A DNA stretch of 64,000 nucleotides from Liolophura sinensis. Taxonomy: Eukaryota; Mollusca; Polyplacophora; Chitonida; Chitonidae. Made by a program: the position numbers and the translations under genes. Where the stretch lies: the NCBI RefSeq assembly GCF_032854445.1, contig NC_088298.1, positions 9,289,504 to 9,353,503 of the forward strand, read 5' to 3'. Positions within the stretch are counted from its first letter, which is position 1. Each line of letters starts with the position of its first letter. Of this stretch, positions 1-10,124 are shown piece after piece. A model generated the notes under the pieces. It was not told where the DNA came from and did no database searches. It saw only the letters and a list, made by a program, of their open reading frames with translations.

Positions 1-204
1 AATAAATACACCAAACGGTTGCATACCACGCGATATTCATGATATTTTAACCTCATATACTCTACATACATAAGATAATGGAATATGGAGATTGACACAC
101 GAGGTGAAAGTAAATATCTCCAAAAGGGATATTTCGAGGTCTCACTTCATCGGTCAAAACACGTCCGACATCATCATCCGGTTTATCTCATACAGAAACA
201 AGTA

Positions 205-374
205 TCAGTGAAGCAGCACTAGATAGGCGAGCAGTGGAAATCGGTCCTGCAAGAAGGAGGCACATTACACGTACATGCACTCTACTTAAAGACTCCTTTG
301 TCGTCATATTACTGAAAAATTGTTAAGTACGATCGACGGTTAACCCCAAGCACTCACTCACTTACTCACTCACC
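205..374 (+). mobile_element. SINE-1 fragment (5'-truncated)
   Basis: This is the reverse complement of the SINE-1 tail half seen at 1598-1986. It has the segments around GTGCCTCCTT, GACGACGAAGGA and TTGTTAAGTACGA, and a CACTCACTCACT run at 343-374. The tRNA-like head is missing. Orientation is assigned so that the tRNA-like head is the 5' end. Confidence 0.75.
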
Positions 375-1127
375 GTTACGTTATAATTTGTTCAAAAAGT
401 TACTTTTGTTGAGGAAGGAGGGGAAACAGTTCTGTTGTAAATCGGACAACGGAGAACAATTCCAAATCTCAACGAAACATGACCTATATTTATTCATGTG
501 ACTGAAATACGCAGTTAACTGACCACCGCATAATTCTTATGAATTGCTCGATATATAATGTTGATACATATAATGAATTACGCGTATGGTGAGTTTTCTA
601 GAATGAAAGTCTGTTGAGGGTCAGTGTGTAAAATTTGATGCATAATACTTGTGTCTAGGATTTTGGCTGCAAACTTTGTTTGGCCTACATAATATTTCCT
701 TGACCACACAAGTGGAAAGCTCCCGTGCAAAGTTGATAATTTAGTCTATCACCGACCAGAGATCGTGAGACTCGTGTATAATCTGTAACATGCATTTTCC
801 TGTCTGATTAAAAGAAGATGGTGACATGAGGGTTTATCTGAACACTTGGGCTATATGTATATCTGAAGTCATAGGCTGAATTACTTTAGTCGATGTAATG
901 GTCATACTTGACTGGGCGTGCAATGTTTACCACCAACTGTCTTCTGCTGTAACAAACAATAACTATGAGTAGTTACCTGTAATATAACTTCTCTCGTGAC
1001 AATTTTTAACTGGCTTTTTTGTCTTAACTAAAACATTGAATTTATAAATTATTTATTCTATAATTATAACAGAAGGCAATATATAATCAACCGTGTAACA
1101 CACATTAGCTTATTACACGTATGCACT
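375..1127. other. No gene seen
   Basis: AT-rich DNA without a convincing ORF, repeat array or recognisable element. Confidence 0.5.
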
Positions 1128-1341
1128 AATTCCTCAACCGTTTCGCATATAAAAGAGGAACATTCAGTGAAATTTATCCACATTTTTAAATTTGATTTTG
1201 CAGACAAAACTACATTGGTTGGATTGACCAATTCCAGGGCTTCACAAAAAGTATAGTTTTATCAATCTGAGCAGAATAATGCCTTCAGAATAAGCTTGAA
1301 TAAAAACCTTGCAAACCTGTGCGAAGAGGTTGAAGAATTAC
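1128..1341. mobile_element. MITE-like inverted-repeat element, copy 1
   Basis: About 214 bp bounded by inverted repeats: TAATTCCTCAACCGTTTCGCATA on the left (23 bases, positions 1128-1150) matches the inverse of 1318-1340 at about 20 of 23 positions. The interior (GACAAAACTACATTGGTTGG, then GGGCTTCACAAAAAGT) recurs near 37.4, 38.4, 54.0, 59.5 and 60.0 kb. Short length, terminal inverted repeats, high copy number and no ORF fit a non-autonomous DNA transposon. The superfamily is not determined. Confidence 0.75.
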
Positions 1342-1597
1342 AACGTTGAAGTAAATCGGAATGTGGAATGACTGTGCGATGGCAATCTAACATAATGTCT
1401 GACATCCTTCTTTGTGACACTATATTGCTTGTAAATATTTCATGTTTAATTCTCATCCGTTGTATATATATCCCCCTTCCGCATATGTATGTATTCTTGT
1501 TACTGTATAACCAGTTTAGCTATACCATTGTGTTTAACGTAAGGGTTACATGTGTGGAAATAAGGCTTCCGGTTGATGTCATTGTTTATCAGTAAGT

Positions 1598-1986
1598 AAG
1601 AGTGAGTGAGTGCGTGCTTGGGATATAGTGAGTGAGTGAGTGCTTGGGGTTTAACGTCGTACTCAACAATTTTTCAGTCATATGACGACGAAGGAATCTT
1701 TAGGGTGCATGTACGTTTAATGTGCCTCCTTGTAGCAGGGCGGATTTCCACCGCTCTTTTATTTAGTGCTGCTTCACTGAGACGACTTACCGAAGGCAAG
1801 TAAGCCGCCCGAGCCATTATACTGATGCGGGTCAACCAGTCGTTGCACTATCCCCTTCATGCTGAACGCCAAGCGAGGAAGTTACAACTTCCTCTTTTAA
1901 AGTCTTAGGTGTGACTCGATCAAGGATTGATCCTGGATCTACCGGTCCCGAAAGCGGACGCTCTACCAACTGTGCTATGCGGGCCG
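1598..1986 (-). mobile_element. SINE-1, near full length
   Basis: Read on the minus strand, 1914-1987 is tRNA-like: it has an A-box-like segment (AGTTGGTAGAGCGTCCGC), a loop TTTCGGGA and a degenerate B-box. A conserved body follows, then a simple (GTGA)n tail at the plus-strand left end. The loop suggests descent from a tRNA with anticodon CGG (Pro); this is inference. A second copy abuts it head to tail. Confidence 0.85.
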
Positions 1987-2336
1987 GTTGCTTGGGATTT
2001 AACGTCGTACTTTAAAATGCTTCAATCAAATGACGACGAAGGAGTTGTTAAAGTGTATGTTATGTTCCTCCTTGTTGCAGGACGGATTTCCACCGCTCTT
2101 ATATCTAGTGCTGTTCACTGAGACGACTTATCGAAGGCAAGTAAGTCACCCTAACCCGAGCCATTATACTCATATGGGTCAACCAGTCGTTGCACTATCC
2201 CCTTCATGCCGAATGCCAAGCGAGGAAGTTACAGCTTCCTCTTTTAAGGTCTTAGGTGTGACTCCAGCCAGGTATTGACCCTGGATCTACCGCTCCCGAC
2301 GCGTACGCTCTACCAAATGTGCTTATCGGTGCGGGT
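1987..2336 (-). mobile_element. SINE-1, second copy in head-to-tail pair
   Basis: Same family and orientation as the preceding copy. It starts at TTGCTTGGGATTTAACGTCG without the GTGA run and ends in the tRNA-like head (CCGACGCGTACGCTCTACC). The two copies are diverged, for example CTTCAATCAAATGACG here against TTTTTCAGTCATATGACG in the first. Confidence 0.85.
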
Positions 2337-2934
2337 ATTCTTCTGCGTATTATGACGAGTTACCACGTGTGACCTATGTGCAAGTTTTGAGTGGCGATCG
2401 AGACGTAGTATAATCATATCTCTTACAAAGATTATATACTTGTACGTATGTGGATAAGCAAAATAAGTGAAATAAGTAAATTAATTTCGCCAATTAATTG
2501 TTATACCGATTTAATTATTGTGGCTATGTTATGTCATATTAGTAAGCAAGACATTTTAATTAAAATTGTGGATATTTTCATCAAACTGTTAGCTGTAGGG
2601 CACCATGAAGTACAGATGAGTGTACAACTAACGGAGAAATGCTTTATTCCTTAAATCTGTAAACCTTTGTTTCCAACCTTATCCTACTTAATACACACAG
2701 TATACACATGATGTGCTGTGACTGGCCTGTAGGTCTTAACTCCTACCTCGGATACCCATACATGTACACGAGTCATTCAAACAAAACTTTTCACAATAAT
2801 GACTCAATTTGAAACTGACCAAGAAAGGGAAACACAATCTTTTCCTTGCCATAAACACATTTCAAACATGTTGACTTACAAATTGGCACTGGCAAAGAAA
2901 CAGGCAACCCACGAGGTTTAGTTCCGTATTTAAA
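2337..2934. other. No gene seen
   Basis: Unique AT-rich DNA. A 68-codon frame at 2448-2654 has no recognisable motif and is of chance length. Confidence 0.5.
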
Positions 2935-3178
2935 TTATTTACTTGTTTGATTATGGTTTTACGACATACTCAAAAATATTTCACTTCTATGATGGCGGCC
3001 ACCATCATGGTGGAAGTGAACCGCATAGAGCCTTGGGAAAACCCACGACCATCCGCAGATTGCTGCAACAGACAGTATGAGCTAGACTTGAACTCACAAC
3101 GATCGCACTGATGAGGCGCTGCAGAATCATTGTTCTGCGCCTGCAAGCTACCAGTAACTATTAGGCCACCCACGCCCC
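2935..3178 (-). mobile_element. SINE-2 copy, diverged
   Basis: Core features in order: TTGATTATGGTTTTACGACA, ATTTCACTTCTATGATGGCG, AACCCACGACCATCCGCAG, GAGCTAGACTTGAACTCACA and a tRNA-like terminal segment. It matches the SINE-2 consensus inferred from the copies near 4.0, 45.7 and 56.7 kb. Confidence 0.8.
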
Positions 3179-3399
3179 TTTCACACTGAGGTAAATACTG
3201 TTTTACGTAGACAATTTGATTATGACGTAATTGGAGTGACCGGAAACGTGGCTTAGAGAGTGGATAATCCGATGAAGAGATGGAACTTCCTGACTGCTTT
3301 ATAGAACATAAGGGAAGGGACAGACGAGGAGTGGAGTTCCTATCTATATCAAGTCCTCAACGGATGTAATACATAGAAGAAACAATGGAGATGATAAGG

Positions 3400-3825
3400 A
3401 GACAGTCTGTGTAGAATTGAAGCAATTTCCAAAGAAAGTACATATTGCTGTCTGTTATAGGCCCGCCAACCAAAGTACGGAAACAAGACAAATCTTTCTA
3501 ATTGAGTTCGAAGATATGTTATCATCTGTGCTATCGGAAAACCTTGATTTTATCTTAATTATGGGTGATCTCCATGGCAGATGTGCAGATTAGCACCAGA
3601 TTCATGAAAACAGTGAGATAAAATGGAGTTATATGATGTAAGTAGAGCAAAGAATTGTTTCCAGTTGATTGAAGATCCAGCAAGACACGCCGAAAACAAT
3701 GCTAATATTCTCGATCTAATAATAACCGATAGTTTGGGTTACATAACGAAGCCTGGTGTTGCAGCCTCACTTGCTAACTTAGATCACTGTACAATTTACT
3801 GCAATGTAGATACCCCTTGCTAGGA
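3400..3825 (+). pseudogene. Endonuclease domain remnant of the non-LTR element
   Basis: Around 3430-3590 the plus strand reads in pieces like an apurinic-type endonuclease: an AVCYRPANQS segment, then ILIMGDLHGRC, which corresponds to the family's GDFN region. An in-frame stop follows. The ORF at 3623-3823 continues with LDLIITDSLGYI and SLANLDHCTIYC, matching the family's LDLI-T and S-HDH-type catalytic end. The stop before it and the loss of the downstream frame make it non-functional. Confidence 0.7.
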
Positions 3826-3934
3826 GAAACCGCAAGCATTTATTTGTCACGTATGGGACTACAAATGTGCCGATTTATACGAACCAAACTGATCGCCGTG
3901 TAAAACTCCATGGTTCGATGTTATGAATATATTT

Positions 3935-4390
3935 GATTTATTTACTTATCTGATTAGTGTTTTACGCCGCACTCAAGAATATTTCACTTATACGACGGCG
4001 GCCAGCATTACGGTGGAGGAAACCGGGCAGAGCCCGGGGGGAACCCACGACCATCCGCAGGTTGATAACAGGCCTTCCCATTTATGGCCAGATAGGAAGA
4101 CAGCATGAGCTGGACTTGAACGCACAGCGACCGCATTGATGAGAGCATCGTGGGTCATTACGCTGCCGTGGGTGATATGTTTTTGTCTTGTTGCATGAGC
4201 AACAGCATGAGCTGGACTTGAACTCACAGCGACCGCATTGATGAGAGTATCGTGGGTCATTACGCTGCCGTGGGTACTATGTTTTTGTCCTGTTGCATGA
4301 GCAGCAGCATGAGCTGGACTTGAACTCACAGCGACCGCATTGATGAGAGCATCGTGGGTCATTACGCTGAGCGAGCGCGCTAACCAACCG
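3935..4390 (-). mobile_element. SINE-2 inserted in the retrotransposon, with internal tandem triplication
   Basis: The tail is at the left (TTTATTTACTTATCTGATTA). Then come the family core with CGGCGGCCAGCATTACGGTG, GGGCAGAGCCCGG and CCACGACCATCCGCAG, and the tRNA-like head on the right. On the minus strand the head has an A-box-like TTGGTTAGCGCGC near 4375-4390 and a B-box-like GAGTTCAAGTCC. It splits the retrotransposon between its endonuclease and linker. The head-proximal 102 bp is repeated (separate entry). Confidence 0.85.
4102..4372. repeat. 102-bp tandem repeat, about 2.7 copies, from a SINE-2 head
   Basis: The phrase AGCATGAGCTGGACTTGAAC starts at 4102, 4204 and 4306, an exact 102-bp period. 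Each unit holds the tRNA-derived B-box region, GACCGCATTGATGAGAG, ATCGTGGGTCATTACGCTG and, in the first two, a GGGTNNTATGTTTTTGTC linker. The third runs into the original head sequence near 4370. Confidence 0.9.
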
Positions 4391-4399
4391 AGTCGATAT

Positions 4400-4850
4400 T
4401 TGAGAGTATCGAAGATAAGTCTTTGCCTTGGGCGATACGTTTTTGTCCTGTTGCAAAGAGTACTTGTTACCATACGCCCACGTGATAAACTGTGGATGAC
4501 AAAAGACGTGAGGAGGAAATTGCGAGGTCGAAATAGGTGCTTCAAACATACAACAGTACTAAGAGTGACATACATAAATTTCAATTTTACTTAGTCAGAC
4601 GGGAAGTTAACCGGTCCAAACGAGACGCAGTAAAGCGATGCTCAGGTCACATTTAAGACAAACTTTCAAACTCGAACATAGACGCCAAGACATACTGGTC
4701 TGCTATGAAATCCCTGACTGGCTCTAAAGCTAAACACTCTATTCCGCCGCTTCATTTGAACGGTAAGCACATTTCTACCGATAACGTAACGCTGAACTGT
4801 TATGTAAATTCTTCGCATTTCAGTCCCCTTATCCCACTATCATTCCTAAT
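4400..4850 (+). pseudogene. Inter-domain linker remnant of the non-LTR element
   Basis: The plus frame 4440-4594 has PRDKLWMTKDVRRKLRGRNR, the usual PW-T-EVRR-RRRNR type segment between endonuclease and RT. Around 4690-4800 pieces read YWSAMKSLTGSKAKHSIPPL and LNGKHISTDNVT, also typical of that linker. Frame is lost several times. The element resumes at about 6600, after the Penelope-like insertion. Confidence 0.6.
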
Positions 4851-4988
4851 CTAACTGTGTTTGCCTTCTTAACTGAATCACGCTTAAAAGTTATCAAACC
4901 AGCGCGTTGGAGGTAAAAAAAAATCTGCTTCTTTCTCTGAACACCGAAAAAAAGCTTAAACATTGTGCTGAATCGATAGCCTTCTGTC

Positions 4989-6000
4989 TTGTCAACCCTA
5001 CTTACGAGAGCGTTACAAGAAGTAAAGTCATTTTGGAATAAGTATTGTTGTGCCATAACAAAAAATTCAGGTGTCAACTGCATGTGGATTCTTAACAACT
5101 CCAAACGTCTTACAGAAGAACTCGATGCTCATATGCATATACCGTACAAAGAAGTATCCACATGGGATTTCTCTACTCTCTATACTACGATTCCTCACAA
5201 AGATCTTATTGAAAGAATATCGTCTTTAATTGTCTCGGTATTTACTAAAACAGGTCACCGTTACATTAACGTCAGAAGCAATAAGGCTTTCTTCAGTTCT
5301 ACTCTTTATAAAGGTTACCACTCATGGGATGTTACATTATTTATTGAATTACTTGAATTTCTCATTAATAACATCTATGTGAAATTCGGAGATACCATTT
5401 ACCAACAGTGCATAGGTATTCCAATGGGTACCAATTGTGCGCCTCTTTTGGCAGACCTATACCTGTTTTCATATGAATACGACTATATGCAGAAATTACT
5501 TAAAAGTAATATCTTTAAAGCTCGATCCTTTTCATTTACCAAGCGGTATATTGATGATCTACTGGCGTTAAATAATCCCCATATTGCTGAAGCGGTGAAG
5601 GAAATCTATCCGCCTTCACTGAATTTAAAGGAGACAACAGATAGTCCTGATGGTACATCTTATTTGGATCTATATCTGCACAAAGACGAACAAGGTCTCC
5701 TTTCACGCCGCCTTTACGATAATTTCAATTTTGATAATGTAAATTATCGTTATTTAGATAGCAATATACCAAAGGGTCCTGCATATGGCGTATACATATC
5801 TCGCCTTGTAGCATTTGTCAGATCTTGCGTTAATTGTGATGACTTTAATCTGCGTCACAAGTTGCTAGTTCAAAAACTAGTTTGTCAAGGATACTCCAAA
5901 ACGCCTTCATTCTAAGTTTCTCCAATTTTACAATGAGTATAACACTCTCGTTGGCAGGTATGGACAGAGCGTTCAGAATCTCTGGCTATCTGCATTGTGA
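4989..6000 (+). pseudogene. Penelope-like reverse transcriptase, one late frameshift
   Basis: A 308-codon frame (4989-5915) carries the Penelope-type RT core in order. STWDFSTLYTTIPH contains the first catalytic aspartate (residue 60). GIPMGTNCAPLLADLYL lies at about residues 144-160, and RYIDDLLALNNP with the catalytic YIDD box at about 187-198. TSYLDLYLHK is next. After residue 305 the frame closes, but the next frame continues with RLHSKFLQFYNEYNTLVG and RYGQSVQNLWLSAL to TGA at 5998-6000, so there is a single indel near 5900. The N-terminal part is missing and no GIY-YIG endonuclease follows. Of the RT, only the core to thumb is retained. Confidence 0.85.
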
Positions 6001-6140
6001 TCAACCACATAGACGGCGCTGTTATCCCTATTTACATATCTATCACGTACATGGTATTTAACAACATAGATGGCGCTGGTTGCCCAGTGTAACCGTCTAT
6101 CTTGTATGTCATGTGTAACATCATAGATGGCGCCTCTTGT
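5999..6140. repeat. Three ATAGANGGCGC-centred repeats about 57 bp apart
   Basis: CATAGACGGCGCTGTT near 6009, CATAGATGGCGCTGGTT near 6066 and CATAGATGGCGCCTC near 6123 are evenly spaced just after the Penelope-like RT stop. They may belong to the 3' untranslated part of that element; this is inference. Confidence 0.6.
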
Positions 6141-6599
6141 AGCATGAGATCTTTACATATTAACGGGAAAGAAGTAATCGTCCGTTACTTTTGAATCACA
6201 ATCTGATCGGTTAAGGTCTGTAACGCTTGTCATTTTCAAACTGTATCTAATACCGCTTAACCTGGGGCTAGGGGCCGTAAAGGCAGCCATGCTAATTACA
6301 TCAGCATGATGCCTTTATGAACAGTTGCAATTATAGCGCGACTGAGATACTTGTTTAATTGTTATTTGACCTGGAACTCATTCACGGACTACGAATTTGA
6401 ACTTTGATATGGAATTCATGCCTGGAATATTCATTGTCTGCCCGGCATCATTGAAAACTGATGACCGCTTCTCTCTTGTGTGTTACCGGCTTTATTTCTT
6501 ATTTGTATAATTTCTTACATACCTTTGTCTTTGGGAGTTAGTGTTAAACGTTGTTTTGGAGATGGATCTTGCGATTATCGACTTGGAACGCCCTTTACG

Positions 6600-7310
6600 G
6601 AGTACGAATGGTGGTATAGGAATGTCGGACTTGAAGCTTATATTTCCTATTTGTTCAGTTTCTCACTACAATCTGGAGAGTTCCCGTCTTCATAGAAGTT
6701 GTCACGGGTTTCATCAATTTATAAAAAGGGGACAGGCATGATATATCAAACGACGGACCTGTGTCTCTTCAACCATCACTGTCGATAATCCCCAAAAAGA
6801 TTGTTTTCAAAGAGCAATATGAATACTGCACTTTTAACCATCTAATGATCCCTAATAACTCCGGGTTCAAACATTGCAATTCCACAGTAAACCAATTACT
6901 AAATATAGTTCACAAAATTTTCCAAGGTTTGGACAGTGGAGATGATGCGTGCTTGGTAGTTCTGGACGGAAGGCTTTTGATAAGGTATGGCATGACGGTT
7001 TAATTTTCAAACTGAAGCAATTTGGAGTGGATGCATGGAGCATTGTTACTATGGGTTAAGAGCTACTTAAGTGGTAGATATATTAATGTATGTGCTAAGG
7101 TAGTCAGCTCGAACAGTGAGCATATCCTCACTGGTGTATCACAGGGATCCAATTTGGGTCCGCTTTTATTTCCTATATACATTAATGATATCAGTATAAA
7201 CATCGAATGTGATATTAACATCTTTGCGGATTTCCGAGACTTGATGAGGCTGTCCGATTGGCCAGAACAATGGCTTGTGACGTTTAATGCCCATAAAACT
7301 GTGCGTTAAT
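6600..7310 (+). pseudogene. Reverse transcriptase domain of the non-LTR element, fragmented
   Basis: Consecutive frames give FSLQSGEFPSS then a stop. HDISNDGPVSLQPSLSIIP follows after a one-base slip. Then come KIVFKEQYEY, NNSGFKHCNSTVNQLLNIV and GLDSGDDACLVVLDG, the first catalytic region, which is frameshifted just after. Next are LLLWVKSYLSGRYINV, GVSQGSNLGPLLFPIYINDI and NIFADF, where the family has FADD; the second aspartate of the catalytic pair is lost (FADFRD). These are the classical fingers-palm blocks of Jockey/CR1-type RT in the right order. Two stops, at least two frameshifts and the damaged FADD show it is dead. Confidence 0.8.
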
Positions 7311-7364
7311 ACATGTCCTTGAAGAAAAAACGTTGTTTATCCAAAACTCTACATCCAAAGAATT

Positions 7365-7497
7365 GAGTGAGTGAGTGAGTGCTTGGGGCTTAACATCGTA
7401 CATAACAATTTTTCAGACATATGACAACTGAGTGAGTGAGTGAGTGCTTGGGCCTTAACGTCGTACTTAACAATTTTTCAGTCACATGAAGACGACG
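7365..7497 (-). repeat. Two tandem SINE-1 tail fragments
   Basis: Two about 65-bp pieces each run from (GTGA)n through GTGCTTGGG and TTAACNTCGTAC to AATTTTTCAGNCATATGA. Neither has the body or head of the SINE. They sit inside the retrotransposon after its RT. Confidence 0.85.
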
Positions 7498-7499
7498 AC

Positions 7500-8300
7500 A
7501 TAAAAACTGAAGCAGAGATGGTAAAATCCCACAACCACTTAGACATCATCCTACAACAAAATGGTAAAGGGGATAACTATATTAGGGCTATTGTTAGCAA
7601 GGCCAGGTAGAAATTAAGTATTATGACAAGAACGAAATGTACTCTTGGACGTAAATATATTTGTATATTATATAAGAGTTCCATTAGACTCATTCTTGAG
7701 TTCATTGATGTTTTATTTGGTAATTGCAGTATAAAGTTATTACAACGTAACGAGAGAACTCAGCGTGCTGCAGCATAGCTCGGCACTGGAGGCTTGCGGC
7801 AAACATTTTACACCGCTTTGATTACAGTGGAAGCCCATGTATTCACGCCGAAATTCTCACAGACTATTGTTGTTTCACAAAATAATAAATAATATCACCC
7901 CATCGTACCTGAAAGAAATATGCACTACTGGAAGTGGCAGTGGAAATTCTTATTACACTCTAGGAAATATTAATATCTAGAACATTTTTAAATGCCGAAT
8001 CAGCCTTTTCTCTACTTCTGTTTTCCCTTAAAATACAAAGGAATGGAATACTCTGTCTTTAGCTATCAGAAACGGAATCATAAATCAATTTAAAGAGTAC
8101 GTTTCCCTAATTACAACCAATAATCTCTCTACACTGTATAATTCTGTCTGTAATTATGCCTCTATTGCTAAGTGCAGAATAGGTCTGTGTACCCTAAGCG
8201 GTGATTTATATGCCTACAGTATTGTAAATGATAGAAGTTATTCTGTGGATTTAATTATGAAAATGTGCAGCATAATGTACTTGATTGTCCACTTATTTAC
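7500..8300 (+). pseudogene. C-terminal part of the non-LTR retrotransposon ORF
   Basis: Fragments after the palm resemble the RT thumb and C-terminal domain: SHNHLDIILQQNGKGDNYI, IMTRTKCTLGRKYICILYKS, IDVLFGNCSI, LLQRNERTQRAA. Near 8165-8285 CRIGLCTLSGDLYAYSIVND and CGFNYENVQHNVLDCP correspond to the terminal cysteine motif of this class. Several stops occur. Confidence 0.65.
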
Positions 8301-8404
8301 TTGATTGTCCACTTATTTACTTGACTGTCCACTTATTTACTTGATTGTCCACTTATTTACTTGACTGTCCACTTACTTACGTGACTGTCCAATTATTTAC
8401 TTGA
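8281..8404. repeat. 20-bp minisatellite, 6 copies
   Basis: TTGATTGTCCACTTATTTAC repeats from 8281 to 8400 with few substitutions, then a partial copy. The first copy lies in the retrotransposon's terminal LDCPL coding segment, so the array grew by expansion of coding DNA. Confidence 0.95.
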
Positions 8405-9784
8405 TTCGCCACCCAAAGAAACCATAGTTTCGTCTCACTGGCCAAAATAATCTGCCCTGATGAACACTGTTCTGTATTTTGGGATTGTTTTCAAAAGCGC
8501 ACGAGTGAAATCAGTGGATCTGATGAGTTAAGTGCAGATGATAACGTATCTGTCTTTGCATGTGTGCACTGTTTCATTGTCGCATCCAAGCGTTTTTTTT
8601 TTTTAAAAGAATAGCTATTTCTATCTATAGTTCCACATATTTTCCCTCTGTATTACTCACATTTAGTATGTTTTAATATGCATTGCATGTACTGTATGTA
8701 CACACTTGCATATATATGTACATGTATTTATTTGGAAAATATAAGTGCATATATATATGTGTTCAGGTATACTCATGAATATTTTCCCTGTGTAATTATC
8801 ATTGTATAAATATCAGTGTTTTTCTGTATACCTTAAAACTGTTGTATATGTGTTGTATTTACTTGTGAGCAAATGTAAGTCAGAGGATATCCCCTAGTGG
8901 CCAATTGGCTGTGGGTTATCCTCAATAAGTGAATAAAATTAAACATACCTATATAAATTTATAGCAGTTTAATTATACCGTCTCCAAAGATGGATATTAT
9001 GTACTTTGATTTGCAGTTGTATGTCTGTCTGTTTGTCAGTGGTTTTAAAGGAAAAGAGCGCTCAAAATCGATGTTGGTGTTTACTAGATATACCACTTAA
9101 AACTATATGCATAAAAATATCGTCTATTTATTAAAATGTTTATTATTTCTTTTCCTTAGATTTTTTGATGCGAGTTAAAGGCATTCAAACGTTTGAATTC
9201 TAAAATGGCCTTTACGGACCACACTACCACTATTTAGGAACTCTGACGTCACATGACGTTTTTTCCAACTGTAAACACGACATTGAATGTTGGAATAGCT
9301 CTTTTCACCTAGGAGTAAAACATTACTGAAATAATGTTCTCAAAAGTTCTTCCCACTGGATAACATAATGAAAAAGGTGATGTGTTCTCATAGTTCCTAT
9401 ACACACCGCCATGCAGTGGCCAATAAAGCTCTCCCCAGCATTCAAACATTTTAACGCCTTCACTAGTCTTTAAAAATCTAAAAGGAGAAATGAAAGTATC
9501 TTCACGCATAGTTTTCAGTTGTAGACCTGATGAGCCTCAATATTTTAGCTTTCTTTTACTTTACGGAAATAATTTATGGACAGACTTAAATGAAATATTG
9601 GAGAGCGTCCGAGAAATCCATTGAATTTTGGTGGAGCGCCAAAGTCATATTGCTCGTAACTTTTTTCGTAGCAGACATTCTCTTCTTAATTTATCTCTCC
9701 GCATCACGAAAGCTCTGCATAAATACTCTATTTGGAGAGCTAAAAATTATGCAAATCGAACAAATACTCCATCACTGATAGCTA
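8405..9784. other. End of retrotransposon, then no gene seen
   Basis: The element's 3' part fades near 8900-8950, ending in a GTGAATAAAATTAAAC-like segment. AT-rich DNA with TATATATGTACATG runs and no supported gene follows. Confidence 0.45.
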
Positions 9785-10124
9785 TTTAGTTTTACGTCGT
9801 GCTTGACAATTTTTCAGTCATATGACGACGATGAGTCATAAGGTGCGAGAACGTACATTGTGTCTTCTTGTGGCTGGGCCAGTCCATGCCGCCACTGAAG
9901 CTTCATGCCGAAGAAACCAGACAGTGACATCTTACCCAGTCACATTATCCTGACGCCGGGCCAACCAGTCCCGTTTCCTTCCTCCAACCTCTCCGTGCTG
10001 AGTGCCAGGCAAGGCAGCAACAAGCACCATGTTTTAAGTCTTTGGTATGACCCTATTGGGGTTTGATCCCGGGTCTCCCGACTTCGAAGCGGATGCTCTA
10101 ACCATAAGGCCACTGACGCGGTCT
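9785..10124 (-). mobile_element. SINE-1b (variant family)
   Basis: It shares the SINE-1 tail (TTTTACGTCGTGCTTGACAA, TTTTTCAGTCATATGACGACG) but has a different body (TCTTCTTGTGGCTGGGCCAG, CACATTATCCTGACGCCGGG). On the minus strand the head is tRNA-like, GTGGCCTTATGGTTAGAGC followed by GATCAAACCCC as B-box. Related copies are at 51.6 and 61.1 kb. Confidence 0.85.

Larger units (their letters stand above)
4850..6550 (+). mobile_element. Penelope-like element fragment nested in the non-LTR element
   Basis: A foreign RT of a different class lies between the linker and RT of the host retrotransposon. The left boundary (about 4830-4990) and right boundary (about 6300-6600) are inferred from where host-element homology stops and resumes. 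Neither target duplication nor terminal repeats were found by eye. Confidence 0.6.
3340..8950 (+). mobile_element. Decayed non-LTR retrotransposon (Jockey/CR1-like), interrupted by nested insertions
   Basis: Pieces of one endonuclease plus reverse transcriptase ORF lie in order on the plus strand. Endonuclease remnants are at about 3400-3825, the linker at 4400-4850, reverse transcriptase (RT) at 6600-7310 and the RT C-terminal region at 7500-8300. Stops and frameshifts break every part, so it is a relic. It is interrupted by a SINE-2 (about 3935-4390), a Penelope-like RT element (about 4850-6550) and SINE-1 tails (7365-7497). Outer limits are approximate. The clade is inferred from RT motifs and not resolved. 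Confidence 0.75.

Noticed and set aside
1914-1987. Genuine tRNA gene on the minus strand
   Set aside because: It has A- and B-box-like parts but a damaged arm structure and is joined to a SINE body; it is the SINE-1 head. The same applies to the heads near 2300, 4380, 10100 and 26580.
3988-4584. 198-codon minus-strand ORF
   Set aside because: It crosses the SINE-2 triplication (102 bp, a multiple of 3, gives a repeated peptide) and the antisense of the retrotransposon linker; it is a shadow of those.
8281-8404. CRISPR-like array of short repeats
   Set aside because: The 20-bp units are contiguous without unique spacers, and the DNA is eukaryotic; the same holds for the 12.1, 17.8, 46.3 and 62.1 kb arrays.
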